A stretch of 64,000 bases of DNA from Methylobacterium haplocladii (GTDB lineage: Bacteria > Pseudomonadota > Alphaproteobacteria > Rhizobiales > Beijerinckiaceae). The position numbers and the translations under genes are program-made. The notes below the pieces were generated by a model, which had not been told where the DNA came from, ran no database searches, and worked only from the letters and a program-made list of their open reading frames with translations. The DNA lies in NCBI RefSeq assembly GCF_007992175.1, contig NZ_BJZT01000004.1, positions 1 through 64,000 on the forward strand. The letters run 5' to 3'. Positions 35,142-43,891 of this stretch are shown here, piece after piece; the first letter of the stretch is position 1, and each line of letters starts with the position of its first letter.

Positions 35142-37244
35142 ATGACTGTCGAAACCCCACATGCGCCCGCCCGAGACGCGGCTCCCGGCGCTGCGGGCAC
35201 CAATCCCTTCGACGAAGCTCAATGGTCGACGCCCTATGGACTACCGCCCTTCGAGCGCATCGCACCTGAACATTTCGGGCCGGCCTTCGCAAAAGCCCTG
35301 GCCGCTCATCAGGCCGAGATCGCTGCTATCGCTGCGGATGACCGGGCGTCGAGCTTCGACAACACCATCGCGGCCATGGAGCGTGCGGGCCAGGATCTCG
35401 ACCGCGTCGCCTCGACCTTCTTCAACCTGACCGGCAGCCACACCAATCCGGCGCTTCAGGCGATCGAACGGGACATCGGCCCAAAACTCGCGCGCCACGG
35501 CAGCGCGATCTACCTCAACGCCGATCTCTGGGCGCGGATCGCTCGGGTCGATGCGGATGCCGAGCACCTCGGCGAGGAGGAACGGCGGGTGCTCGACCGC
35601 TACCGCACCCGCTTTCGCCGCGCCGGCGCCGATCTCGCGCCGGAGCCCAAGGAGCGTGTGGCCGAGATCGCCAGCCGCATGGCGGTGCTCGGCACGCGTT
35701 TCAGTCAGAATCTGTTGGCGGACGAGAGCGGCTTCAGCCTGCCGCTCGATGGCGAGGACGATCTCGCCGGCCTGCCGGAATTCCTGCGCGAGGCGGCGGC
35801 CGAAGCTGCGACCGAGCGCGGTGGCGGCAACAGCCACGTCATCACCCTCTCGCGTTCACTGGTCGACCCGTTCCTCGTCTTCTCCACGCGCCGCGACCTG
35901 CGAGAGCGCGCCTACGAAGCCTGGACCCATCGCGGCGAGGGTGGCGGAGAGACCGACAACCGCGCGATCATCACCGAGATCGTGGCCCTGCGCGCCGAGC
36001 GGGCGCGGCTCCTCGGCTTCGAGAGCTTCGCGCATTTCAAGCTCGACGACACCATGGCCGGCTCGCCCGATGCGGCCATGCAGCTGCTGCGCGAGGTCTG
36101 GGCGCCGGCCCGCCAGCGCGCCGCGAAGGAACGCGGCCAGTTGCAGGCCCTGGTCCAGGCGGACGGCGGCAACTTCACCATCCAGGCGCACGATTGGCGC
36201 CACTATGCCGAGAAGCTCAGGCGCGCCGAACACGACATCGACGAGTCCGAGATCAAGCCGTACCTGTCACTCGAAGGCGTGATCCAAGCGTCCTTCGACA
36301 CGGCTTCGCGGCTGTTCGGGCTCCGCTTCGAGGAGGTTCGTGACGTTCCGCGCTACCATGCGGACCTGAGAATCTGGGCCGTCACCAATGCGGACGGCTC
36401 TCCGGTCGGGCTGTTTCTCGGCGACTACTTCGCCCGCGCCTCGAAGCGCAGCGGCGCCTGGATGAGCGCCTTCCGCTCGCAGGAGCGACTATCGGGCGAC
36501 ATCAAGCCGATCATCGTGAACGTGATGAACTTCGCGAAGGCGCCAAAGGGCGAGCCGACGCTGCTTTCCTTCGACGATGCCCGCACGCTTTTCCACGAAT
36601 TCGGCCATGCGCTGCATGGGCTTCTGTCGGACGTGACCTATCCGCTGCTCTCCGGCACCTCCGTCTCGGGCGATTTCGTCGAACTGCCCTCGCAGCTTTA
36701 CGAGCACTGGCTCGAACAGCCGGAGGTGCTGCGGCAGCACGCGCGCCACTACCGTACCGGTGCGCCGATGCCGGAAGATCTGCTCAGCCGCCTGCTTGCG
36801 GCGCGCACGTTCAATCAGGGGTTTTCCACCGTCGAGTACACGGCCTCGGCCATCGTCGACATGACGCTCCACCTCTCCGCCGCTGGCGAGGCCGGGCTCG
36901 ACGTGCTGGCCTTCGAGGCGGATGCGCTCCGGCGCATCGCCATGCCCGCCGAGATCACGATGCGGCACCGCTCGCCGCATTTCGCACACATCTTCTCCGG
37001 CGACGGCTATGCCGCGGGCTATTACAGCTACATCTGGTCTGAGGTGCTCGACGCCGATGCTTTCGATGCCTTCCGCGAGGCCGGCGACATCTTCGACCCC
37101 GAGACGGCGGCACGGTTGCGCCGCTTCGTCTACGGTGCCGGAAACCTGCGCGATCCGCGCGAGGCCTACACGGCCTTCCGCGGCCGGTTGCCGAGCATCG
37201 ATCCGCTGCTGAAGAAGCGTGGTCTGGTTCAGGCCGCAGCGTGA
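35142..37244 (+). CDS. M3-family peptidase (peptidyl-dipeptidase Dcp type)
   Basis: 700 aa zinc metallopeptidase. HEFGH at residues 485-489 (LFHEFGHALHGLLSDVTYPL) is the zinc site, and GTSVSGDFVELPSQLYEHWL gives the third ligand; both fit Dcp or oligopeptidase A. SHTNPALQAIERDIGPKLA and DEAQWSTPYGLPPFERI match the helical N-terminal half. No signal peptide, so it is cytoplasmic and probably degrades short peptides. Start at the ATG at 35142, after GAGGACGTCG. Confidence 0.93.
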   Translation: MTVETPHAPARDAAPGAAGTNPFDEAQWSTPYGLPPFERIAPEHFGPAFAKALAAHQAEIAAIAADDRASSFDNTIAAMERAGQDLDRVASTFFNLTGSHTNPALQAIERDIGPKLARHGSAIYLNADLWARIARVDADAEHLGEEERRVLDRYRTRFRRAGADLAPEPKERVAEIASRMAVLGTRFSQNLLADESGFSLPLDGEDDLAGLPEFLREAAAEAATERGGGNSHVITLSRSLVDPFLVFSTRRDLRERAYEAWTHRGEGGGETDNRAIITEIVALRAERARLLGFESFAHFKLDDTMAGSPDAAMQLLREVWAPARQRAAKERGQLQALVQADGGNFTIQAHDWRHYAEKLRRAEHDIDESEIKPYLSLEGVIQASFDTASRLFGLRFEEVRDVPRYHADLRIWAVTNADGSPVGLFLGDYFARASKRSGAWMSAFRSQERLSGDIKPIIVNVMNFAKAPKGEPTLLSFDDARTLFHEFGHALHGLLSDVTYPLLSGTSVSGDFVELPSQLYEHWLEQPEVLRQHARHYRTGAPMPEDLLSRLLAARTFNQGFSTVEYTASAIVDMTLHLSAAGEAGLDVLAFEADALRRIAMPAEITMRHRSPHFAHIFSGDGYAAGYYSYIWSEVLDADAFDAFREAGDIFDPETAARLRRFVYGAGNLRDPREAYTAFRGRLPSIDPLLKKRGLVQAAA

Positions 37245-37312
37245 CCGCGGTAACGGTTCGGTAAACAAACGTCCTTAACCAAAGCTTCCTGAGTCAATCG
37301 GGACGCTGGGTC

Positions 37313-38164
37313 ATGACCGGATCGATCGAGAGCGCCAAAGATGTCGCAAAAGGCGAGGATACGGCCGCGAAGGTCGCCAAGTCTTCGCCGGCGGATCTCT
37401 TGAAGAAGGCCGTTGTCGGCAAGTCCGAGGTGAAAACCGAAGCTGCGCCGGCACCTGCTGTCGCCGAGACGCCGAGCCGTATGCCCTCGCGCTTCGATGC
37501 GCGTCTCGCAGCCGTCGCGACGGTCGCGCTGGTCCTCGGCACCAGCTTCGGCATGATGGCTGCTCCGCGGGAACGTTCGAGCGAGTCGCTGGCACGGATC
37601 GAGGCAGGCCTCGACGCGGGACGCACCGAAGCGGGCCGCTTGAATGCCGAGATCGAACGTCTTGCGAAGGCGCTCGGTACGCTTCGCGAATCGACCGATG
37701 CGGGTCGCGCCGAAATCCGTTCCGTGGCACCGAGCCTGACGGACCGGATGGCACGTCTGGAACAAGGCCTCGACAAGAAGCTCGCCGCCTTTGCCGAGCG
37801 AACCGCTTCGGCAGAGCGCGAACATTCCTTGCCGGTGGCGCTACCGTCCGCACCGGCCGACAAACGCGCTGCCACACCCGTCGCTGCCGTCAGCCCGGTC
37901 ACAGCAACCGCGACTCCGAAAGCCGAGCCGACGCAAACAGCCAGCATCACAGATACGAAGCCGAAATCCGAAACGGTCGAGGCCTGGGCGCTACGCGACG
38001 TTTACGACGGCATCGCCATGCTGGAAGACCGCAAGCGCCGGTTGCTGGAGGTCGCACCGGGCGACTCGATACCGGGCATCGGACGTGTCGAGGCGATCGA
38101 GCGCCGCGGCCGGACCTGGGTCGTCGTCACCAAACAAGGCGTCATCACCCCGCAGACGTGGTGA
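37313..38164 (+). CDS. Single-pass membrane protein with coiled coil, unknown
   Basis: 283 aa. A Lys/Ala-rich cytoplasmic part (1-60), one membrane helix at 64-84 (LAAVATVALVLGTSFGMMAA), a periplasmic coiled coil (about 90-165), a Pro/Ala/Thr linker and a conserved C-terminal domain with AWALRDVYDGIAMLEDRKRR and IPGIGRVEAIERRGRTWVVV. The domain looks conserved in Hyphomicrobiales and may bind peptidoglycan or another envelope partner, but this is inference. Confidence 0.8.
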   Translation: MTGSIESAKDVAKGEDTAAKVAKSSPADLLKKAVVGKSEVKTEAAPAPAVAETPSRMPSRFDARLAAVATVALVLGTSFGMMAAPRERSSESLARIEAGLDAGRTEAGRLNAEIERLAKALGTLRESTDAGRAEIRSVAPSLTDRMARLEQGLDKKLAAFAERTASAEREHSLPVALPSAPADKRAATPVAAVSPVTATATPKAEPTQTASITDTKPKSETVEAWALRDVYDGIAMLEDRKRRLLEVAPGDSIPGIGRVEAIERRGRTWVVVTKQGVITPQTW

Positions 38165-38182
38165 ACGCGACGATCGGGAACG

Positions 38183-38398
38183 TCAGGCGACGGGAGCGGC
38201 GGGTGCGCGGGATACGGTGTCGTTCGCCCGCGGCAGGTGCGCCGTCATGGCCTCGCTGAGTGATCCGGAACGCGCCAAACGCTCACGTCCGCGCGCCATA
38301 GCATCGGCTTTCGCCTGCGGCGTCGCGAACAGCACGGACGCTAGAAGCGCCGAGCCGTTGAAATCGTTGTCTAGGGTCTTGGTGTCGAACAGCGGCAT
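38183..38398 (-). CDS. 71-aa protein, probable EcfG-regulated stress gene
   Basis: 71 aa, soluble, starting PLFDTKTLDNDFNGSALLAS. No signal peptide or membrane helix. Two ATGs (38401 and 38398) follow GGGAGGCG; the second has better spacing. An exact EcfG promoter lies upstream at 38467-38491. No family recognised. Confidence 0.7.
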   Translation of the reverse strand: MPLFDTKTLDNDFNGSALLASVLFATPQAKADAMARGRERLARSGSLSEAMTAHLPRANDTVSRAPAAPVA

Positions 38399-38466
38399 CA
38401 TCGCCTCCCGACCCAAGGGTCGAGCCAGTCCGGCCGTCGGGCAAAAAAGCTCGGCCGTACGGTTGC

Positions 38467-38491
38467 AACGGGCGTTGCGGGGATAAGTTCC
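38467..38491 (-). promoter_or_regulatory. EcfG general-stress promoter (exact consensus, 16-nt spacer)
   Basis: Reverse strand: GGAAC (38491-38487), 16 bases, CGTT (38470-38467). It would start a transcript about 60 nt before the 71-aa gene. Confidence 0.7.
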
Positions 38492-38582
38492 GCGAAGCTT
38501 TCGTTATTTACCGTAATTTCATCATTGCATCGCGAAAGCGAATGCGGCGGTGCGAATGCGCACCCCAACATGCCCGGACTGC

Positions 38583-39476
38583 TTAGGCGGCGACCCGCCG
38601 GGTCGCACCAAAGATGTTTCCGGGGAAGCCGCGGAATTCGGTTTCGACCGCGAAGAGGTGTCCCGCCATCGGGTCGATCGTCGGATCGCGCCCCCTCAGG
38701 CAGGTGGTGATGTAGAGGGTCGAGAGGTCGGGACCGCCGAAGGCGCATTTCGTCACCAGCGCCGTCGGCACTGGAACGATCCGCTCGATTGTACCATCTG
38801 GCGCGAACCGCGTGATCCGCGATCCGCCGTAGTGGCAGACCCAGAGATGCGCGTCGGCATCGAGGGTCAACCCGTCCGGATGTCCCCATGACGGGTCGAA
38901 GGTGATGAGGGTCCGCGGCTCGCCGATCCGATTGCCGTCGAGGTCGTGGACCCGGATCAGGCCGCGGGCCGTGTCGATTGTATAGAGCCGCGTGCCGTCC
39001 GGGCTCACGACGGGGCCGTTGGTGACGGCCGCCTTGCCACCGAAATTCGTGAGTGTCTCGCCGTCCCAGCGGTGAAAGCTGCCGGTGTCGCTCTCCTCCG
39101 CATCGTCCATAGTGCCGAACCAGAGCGCCCCGTCGGGGCCGATATTGCCGCTGTTGAGACGGTTGCCCGGCGGATGCGGCGCGGGCTTCACCAGAGGCCA
39201 GCGGGCGCCGTCGGCGAGATCGAGCAGGACGACGCCGGATTTCAGCCCGGCCACCACGACATCGGGATCGGTCGTCAGCAGCGCGAAGCTGATCTTCTCG
39301 TCGAGCGCCACGCGCCGCGTCTCGTCGATGGCGGGCCAGTGCCGCCAGACCGCCGGGTTCTCGATATCCACCCAGATCAGCGAATCCGAGCGCGCATCCC
39401 AGATCACCTCCTCCGCCAGCGTGCAGCCGCAGGCGACGACGACGCGGGGCGTAAGCGGGTGGATCGTCGGGGACAT
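38583..39476 (-). CDS. SMP-30/gluconolactonase/LRE-like protein
   Basis: 297 aa six-bladed beta-propeller. CTLAEEVIWDARSDSLIWVD gives the metal-binding Glu, PGNRLNSGNIGPDGALWFGT the central Asn, and FDPSWGHPDGLTLDADAHLW the active-site Asp. Family members hydrolyse sugar lactones such as gluconolactone or arabinolactone with a divalent metal. It stands alone; the substrate is not clear from context. Start at the ATG at 39476. Confidence 0.9.
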   Translation of the reverse strand: MSPTIHPLTPRVVVACGCTLAEEVIWDARSDSLIWVDIENPAVWRHWPAIDETRRVALDEKISFALLTTDPDVVVAGLKSGVVLLDLADGARWPLVKPAPHPPGNRLNSGNIGPDGALWFGTMDDAEESDTGSFHRWDGETLTNFGGKAAVTNGPVVSPDGTRLYTIDTARGLIRVHDLDGNRIGEPRTLITFDPSWGHPDGLTLDADAHLWVCHYGGSRITRFAPDGTIERIVPVPTALVTKCAFGGPDLSTLYITTCLRGRDPTIDPMAGHLFAVETEFRGFPGNIFGATRRVAA

Positions 39477-39649
39477 CGATCGCCTCGGGCGCTGTGGAAA
39501 CCGCTGGTCAACGCGGCGCGAGCAGAGAGGTGTCCATGCCGGCACCGCCTTAGCCCTTCCTTCACCGTTCCCTGAGAATGATGGCGCGCCGGACGACACT
39601 GCCTTCGCGGACGTCCCGGCCCGTCACGACCAGCGAGAGTTTCCGCATC

Positions 39650-40168
39650 ATGCGTCGCGCCCCGAGCCCATCCGACCGATGCGTGCAAGCGGGGCGTGTG
39701 GTCGCCATCGGACTGCTGGCCAGCCTCGCCTGGAGCTGGTCCGCAGACGCGATGGAGGCTGCAGCCGCGCCCGACGTGGTTCCGGTGATGGTCGACAATG
39801 CCAAGCTGATCCGCCTGCCGGAAAAAACGCAGACGGTCGTGGTCGGCAACCCGCTGATCGCCGACGTCTCGCTTCAGAGGAACGGCGTGGTCATCCTGAC
39901 CGGCAAGAGTTTCGGCACCACCAACCTCATTGCCCTCGACGCCGGTGGCGCGATGATCGCAGAATCCCTGATCCGCGTCGAAGCCCCCCAAGCCTCCACG
40001 ATCACGGTGCAGCGCGGCCTCGATCGGGAATCCTATTCCTGCACGCCGAACTGCCAGCCCTCCGCCCAGCTCGGCGACTCCACCAAGTGGTTCTCCGAGG
40101 TCAGCGGACAGGCCGACCGGCGCCGAAGCCTGGCGGCCACGGGCGCGGGCGGCATGCCCAACCGCTGA
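39650..40168 (+). CDS. Pilus-assembly N-terminal-domain protein (CpaC-like, short)
   Basis: 172 aa. Signal peptide (RVVAIGLLASLAWSWSADAM) followed by VVPVMVDNAKLIRLPEKTQT and VVVGNPLIADVSLQRNGVVI, the BON-like N-terminal domain of CpaC/RcpA secretins. The secretin channel domain is absent and the protein ends after a Cys pair (YSCTPNCQPS) and a polar tail. In-frame ATGs at 39578 and 39581 are alternatives for the start. No other pilus genes are nearby. Confidence 0.82.
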   Translation: MRRAPSPSDRCVQAGRVVAIGLLASLAWSWSADAMEAAAAPDVVPVMVDNAKLIRLPEKTQTVVVGNPLIADVSLQRNGVVILTGKSFGTTNLIALDAGGAMIAESLIRVEAPQASTITVQRGLDRESYSCTPNCQPSAQLGDSTKWFSEVSGQADRRRSLAATGAGGMPNR

Positions 40169-40188
40169 CGCGGCGCTTCTTCGCGGGA

Positions 40189-41691
40189 TCAGATCGTCTG
40201 GTTGTAGGCGCCGATCCCCTCGTTCTCGCGCAGGATGCCGTCGACGGCCTTGAACATCTCGTGCAGCCGGGCCTCGGAGACCGGGCTCTCGATCACTACC
40301 ACGAGTTCCGGCTTGTTGGATGAGGCCCGCACGAGCCCCCAGGTGCCGTCCTCTGTGGAGACGCGTACGCCGTTGACGGTGACGAGATCGGTGATCTTGG
40401 CGCCGCCCACCGTCTCGCCGGCCTCCTTCATCTTCTGGAAGCGCTCGGTGACCTTCTCGACGACGCCGTATTTCAGCTCGTCGTCGCAATGCGGCGACAT
40501 GGTCGGCGAGCCCCAGGTCTTCGGCAGCGCCCGGTAGAGGTCGGCCATCGACTTGTCGGGGTTACGGTCGAGCATCTCGATCACCGCGATCGCGGTGAGC
40601 AGCCCATCGTCGTAGCCGCGGCCGATCGGCTCGTTGAAGAAGAAGTGCCCGGACTTCTCGAAGCCCGCCAGCGCGCCGAGTTCGTTGACGCGGCGCTTGA
40701 TATAGCTGTGGCCGGTCTTCCAGTAATCGGCCTTTACCGCCTGCTTCTGCAATTCGGGATCGGTGTTGTAGAGACCGGTCGATTTCACGTCGACCACGAA
40801 GGTCGCGCCGGGGTGCAGCTTGGACAGGTCGCGGGCGAGCATGACGCCGATCTTGTCGGCGAAGATCTCCTCGCCTTCGTTGTCGACCACGCCGCAGCGG
40901 TCGCCGTCACCGTCGAAGCCGAGGCCGACATCGGCGCCGTGCTCCTTCACGGCATGGGCGATGGCATGGAGCATCTCCATGTCCTCGGGATTCGGATTGT
41001 AGCGCGGGAAGGTGTAGTCGGGCGTCACGTCGAGGGGGACAACCTCGATGCCGAGGGCCTCGAGCAGCTTCGGCGCAAAGGCGCCCGCCGTACCGTTCCC
41101 GCAGGCCGCGACGACCTTCAGCTTGCGCGAGATCGGCTTGGCCCGGCTCTTGAGATCGTTGAGATAGGTCTCGAGGAAGCCTTCGACGAACTCGTAGGAG
41201 CCGCCGTCGCGGTACTGATAGGTGCCTCCGCAGACGATTTCCTTGAGCCGGCCCATCTCGTCGGGGCCGAACGTCATCGGGCGGTTGGCGCCCATCTTCA
41301 CGCCGGTCCAGCCGTTGTCGTTGTGCGACGCCGTCACCATCGCCACGCAGGGACAATCGAGGGCGAACTGCCCGAAATAGGCCATCGGCGAGAGCGCCAG
41401 ACCGACATCCTTCACCCGCAGGCCGGCGGCCTGCATGCCGGCGATCAGCGCGAGCTTGATCGACGACGAATAGGAGCGGAAATCGTGCCCCGTTACGATA
41501 TCGGGGCGCACGCCCATCTCGTGGACCAGCGTGCCGATGCCGAGGCCGAGCGCCTGCACGCCCATCAGGTTGATCTCCTTCGGGAAGAGCCAGCGCGCGT
41601 CGTATTCCCGGAAGCCGGTCGGCTTGACCAGCGGAAGCTGCTCGAACTCGAAGGTGTTGGGCGTGAGCGCGGCATGCGGCTTCGGGAACAT
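40189..41691 (-). CDS. Phosphomannomutase/phosphoglucomutase
   Basis: 500 aa alpha-D-phosphohexomutase. Phosphoserine Ser122 in MVTASHNDNGWTG, metal loop LGFDGDGDRCGVVD, sugar-binding loop FEKSGHFFFNEPIGRGYDDG and C-terminal phosphate loop VRASSNKPELVVVIES. It converts mannose- or glucose-6-phosphate to the 1-phosphate for polysaccharide and LPS precursors. Its size exceeds the usual 450-460 aa because of a longer N-terminus. Confidence 0.93.
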   Translation of the reverse strand: MFPKPHAALTPNTFEFEQLPLVKPTGFREYDARWLFPKEINLMGVQALGLGIGTLVHEMGVRPDIVTGHDFRSYSSSIKLALIAGMQAAGLRVKDVGLALSPMAYFGQFALDCPCVAMVTASHNDNGWTGVKMGANRPMTFGPDEMGRLKEIVCGGTYQYRDGGSYEFVEGFLETYLNDLKSRAKPISRKLKVVAACGNGTAGAFAPKLLEALGIEVVPLDVTPDYTFPRYNPNPEDMEMLHAIAHAVKEHGADVGLGFDGDGDRCGVVDNEGEEIFADKIGVMLARDLSKLHPGATFVVDVKSTGLYNTDPELQKQAVKADYWKTGHSYIKRRVNELGALAGFEKSGHFFFNEPIGRGYDDGLLTAIAVIEMLDRNPDKSMADLYRALPKTWGSPTMSPHCDDELKYGVVEKVTERFQKMKEAGETVGGAKITDLVTVNGVRVSTEDGTWGLVRASSNKPELVVVIESPVSEARLHEMFKAVDGILRENEGIGAYNQTI

Positions 41692-41800
41692 CGCTGGCCT
41701 TTATCGAAGGGATCGGGTCTCGAACGTCATCGCACTTAGAGTGCTGGTCCAGCAAGGGAAGTCGCGCCCTCGCCGGCCACAACCCAGCGAGGCTCGGCAT

Positions 41801-41832
41801 ACGAAAAGACCGCCGGGATCGCCCGGCGGTCT
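41801..41832 (-). terminator. Rho-independent terminator
   Basis: Reverse strand: AGACCGCCGGG, loop CGAT, CCCGGCGGTCT, then TTTCGT. It ends the transcript of the small secreted protein gene (42108-41860) before the mutase gene. Confidence 0.9.
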
Positions 41833-41859
41833 CGGTAGAAAGGTAGGCCGATCGGGGCC

Positions 41860-42108
41860 TTATTTCTTGCCGTCCTTCTTGTCCTCGCCGGTCGCCTTTG
41901 CGGACGCCGCGCCGCCGGCCGGCGCCGTCGTCGCGGTCGCGTCGCCCTCGCGCTTCTCGTACCCGGCGGCGTTGGGCGGCCCCTTCATCTTGCCGTCCTC
42001 GGCCTTCATCATCTTGCCCGACGCGCTCGGCTGCGCGGCCTTGTCCTCTGCGAACGCGGCTCCGGTCAGGGCGAGCGATGTCAGCAGGGCGAGCGAAATA
42101 CGATTCAT
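41860..42108 (-). CDS. Small secreted Lys/Ala-rich protein under EcfG promoter
   Basis: 82 aa. Signal peptide RISLALLTSLALTGAAFA, then a 62-residue low-complexity hydrophilic chain (KMMKAEDGKMKGPPNAAGYE and GDATATTAPAGGAASAKATG, ending KKDGKK), likely disordered. A strong GAGGAGGAAGCTC ribosome site, an exact EcfG promoter 28 nt upstream and a terminator make it a self-contained stress gene. Compositional resemblance to the protein at 1982-2278 is evident. Confidence 0.82.
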   Translation of the reverse strand: MNRISLALLTSLALTGAAFAEDKAAQPSASGKMMKAEDGKMKGPPNAAGYEKREGDATATTAPAGGAASAKATGEDKKDGKK

Positions 42109-42135
42109 GAGCTTCCTCCTCTGGTTTGGGCGAAA

Positions 42136-42161
42136 AACGCAAGTGGAGGACGGCTCGTTCC
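42136..42161 (-). promoter_or_regulatory. EcfG general-stress promoter (exact consensus)
   Basis: Reverse strand: GGAAC (42161-42157), 17 bases, CGTT (42139-42136). The predicted transcript starts about 20 nt before the ATG at 42108. Confidence 0.8.
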
Positions 42162-42197
42162 GAAATGACGGCAGGAAAATTTGGTAGAGTTGACTCT

Positions 42198-42344
42198 TCA
42201 GGCTCCCGCCCGTTGCTGCCTGTAGATCCATTTTAATCCGTCGTAATGCAGCAATATTTCTTGGGAACGGACACCCATCCACTCGGCGAATTCGCCAATA
42301 CTGCATCGCAGCAAAGGCGTGCGCTCAGGGATGCGGATTGCCAT
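42198..42344 (-). CDS. Possible 48-aa protein
   Basis: 48 codons from the ATG at 42344 (MAIRIPERTPLLRCSIGEFA, then SQEILLHYDGLKWIYRQQ). The peptide has protein-like composition and the DNA is less GC-rich than its neighbours. GAGGG lies upstream. It is divergent from rplY. No family recognised; it may be a remnant. Confidence 0.4.
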   Translation of the reverse strand: MAIRIPERTPLLRCSIGEFAEWMGVRSQEILLHYDGLKWIYRQQRAGA

Positions 42345-42481
42345 CCCAGGCCCTCGCCTGTATGAGCCTGCACGCGCCCCCCGACACCCTTGGAGGCAGG
42401 GGCGCACCGGGCTCGGTGTCTGGCCGTCCATCGTGGGCGGCCTTTGTCGTTCCCGATCATGCAATCGAAAAGGATCACGCC

Positions 42482-43180
42482 ATGAGCGCAATCAAGCCGC
42501 TTGAGGCCGTGGCACGCGACCGGGTCGGCAAGGGGGCCGCCCGGGCCGTTCGTCGCCAGGGCAACGTCCCAGCTGTCATCTATGGTGGCGGCAAGGACCC
42601 GCAGGCCATCGCCATCGACCTCATCCGCACCCGCACCCTGATCTACGCCGGCGGCTTCAAGACCACCGTGTTCGAGATCGATGCCGGCGGCAAGAAGACC
42701 CGCGCGATCCCGCGCGACTTCCAGCTCGACCCGGTCAGCGGCGTGCCCTTGCATGTCGACTTCCTGCGCATCGTCGCCGGCCAGACCGTGACCGTGGAAG
42801 TGCCCGTGCATTTCGAGCACGAGGACGCGGCGCCCGGCATCAAGAAGATGGGCGGCACGCTCAACATCTCGAAGCATACCCTCGAGCTCGAGGTCGCGCC
42901 CGACCAGATTCCCGATGCCATCGTGGTCGACCTGACCGGTCGCGAGATCGGCGACGCGATCCACGTCTCGGACATCAAGATCCCCGCCGGCACCTATACC
43001 GGCGAGCCCACCGACTCGATCGCCAACATCGTGCCGCCGACGGTGCTCGGTGCCGAGGTCGAGGCCGAAGAGGCTGCGATCGCCGAGGCCCAGTCCACCG
43101 AGGCCGCCGAGGAGAAGGCCGAGGAAGAGGCCGAGACCTCCGACAAGGGCGACGAGAAGAAGTCCGACGACAAGGAGTGA
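42482..43180 (+). CDS. rplY: 50S ribosomal protein L25 (CTC form)
   Basis: 232 aa. The N-terminal L25 domain (KGAARAVRRQGNVPAVIYGG) binds 5S rRNA; the extra CTC/TL5-type C-terminal domain runs from about residue 95 (LHVDFLRIVAGQTVTVEVPV), and the tail is very acidic. Long L25 proteins are normal in alphaproteobacteria. Directly upstream of pth with an intrinsic terminator between. Confidence 0.95.
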   Translation: MSAIKPLEAVARDRVGKGAARAVRRQGNVPAVIYGGGKDPQAIAIDLIRTRTLIYAGGFKTTVFEIDAGGKKTRAIPRDFQLDPVSGVPLHVDFLRIVAGQTVTVEVPVHFEHEDAAPGIKKMGGTLNISKHTLELEVAPDQIPDAIVVDLTGREIGDAIHVSDIKIPAGTYTGEPTDSIANIVPPTVLGAEVEAEEAAIAEAQSTEAAEEKAEEEAETSDKGDEKKSDDKE

Positions 43181-43222
43181 GGGCTGGGCGCTCTGCGCCC
43201 TCCTCTACGACCTCCGACACCA

Positions 43223-43249
43223 GCCCCGGCTCAACCAGCCGGGGCCTTT
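43223..43249 (+). terminator. Intrinsic terminator between rplY and pth
   Basis: GCCCCGGCT and AGCCGGGGC around CAACC, followed by CTTTTCG. It probably terminates part of the rplY transcript; pth starts 22 nt later. Confidence 0.88.
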
Positions 43250-43270
43250 TCGTTTCAAGACTGGCAGGCC

Positions 43271-43891
43271 ATGCGGCTCATCGTCGGCTTGGGCAATCCG
43301 GGCGCCCGCTACGCGAAGAACCGGCACAATATCGGCTTCCTCGCTGTCGACGAGATCGCCCGCGTGCACCGTGCGAGCCCGTTCCGGCGCCGCTTCCAGG
43401 GCGAGGCGGCGGAGGTGGTGCTTGGCACCGAGCGCGCCATTCTGCTTAAGCCCCAGACCTTCATGAACGAGTCCGGCCGCTCGGTCGGCGAGGCGCAGCG
43501 CTTCTACAAGGTGGCGCTGGAGGATGTGATCGTGCTCCACGACGAGCTCGATCTCGCTCCGGCGAAGCTCCGCGTGAAGAAGGGCGGCGGCAATGCCGGC
43601 CACAACGGCCTCCGTTCGATCACCGCCTGTTGCGGGAACGAGTATCGCCGCGTGCGCCTCGGCATCGGGCATCCCGGCGACAAGGCGCTGGTCCACGCCT
43701 TCGTGCTGAACGACTTCGCCAAATCGGAAGAACCCTGGGTGGAGGATCTCTGCCGGGCAGTCGCCGACAACGCTGCGATCGTCGCCGCGGGCGAGAATGA
43801 GAGTTTTCAGAACAAGGTGCACCTCGCCATGGTCGGACGCGGTTGGACGGACGTGAAGCCGCCGGGCAAGGGTGCCAAGGCGAGTGATTGA
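43271..43891 (+). CDS. pth: Peptidyl-tRNA hydrolase
   Basis: 206 aa. [20 protein letters not shown] contains the conserved Asn and catalytic His (NRHN), followed by [12 protein letters not shown] and [19 protein letters not shown]. It releases tRNA from peptidyl-tRNAs that drop off the ribosome. Its last codons overlap the start of a decayed PIN-domain gene. Confidence 0.96.
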   Translation: MRLIVGLGNPGARYAKNRHNIGFLAVDEIARVHRASPFRRRFQGEAAEVVLGTERAILLKPQTFMNESGRSVGEAQRFYKVALEDVIVLHDELDLAPAKLRVKKGGGNAGHNGLRSITACCGNEYRRVRLGIGHPGDKALVHAFVLNDFAKSEEPWVEDLCRAVADNAAIVAAGENESFQNKVHLAMVGRGWTDVKPPGKGAKASD

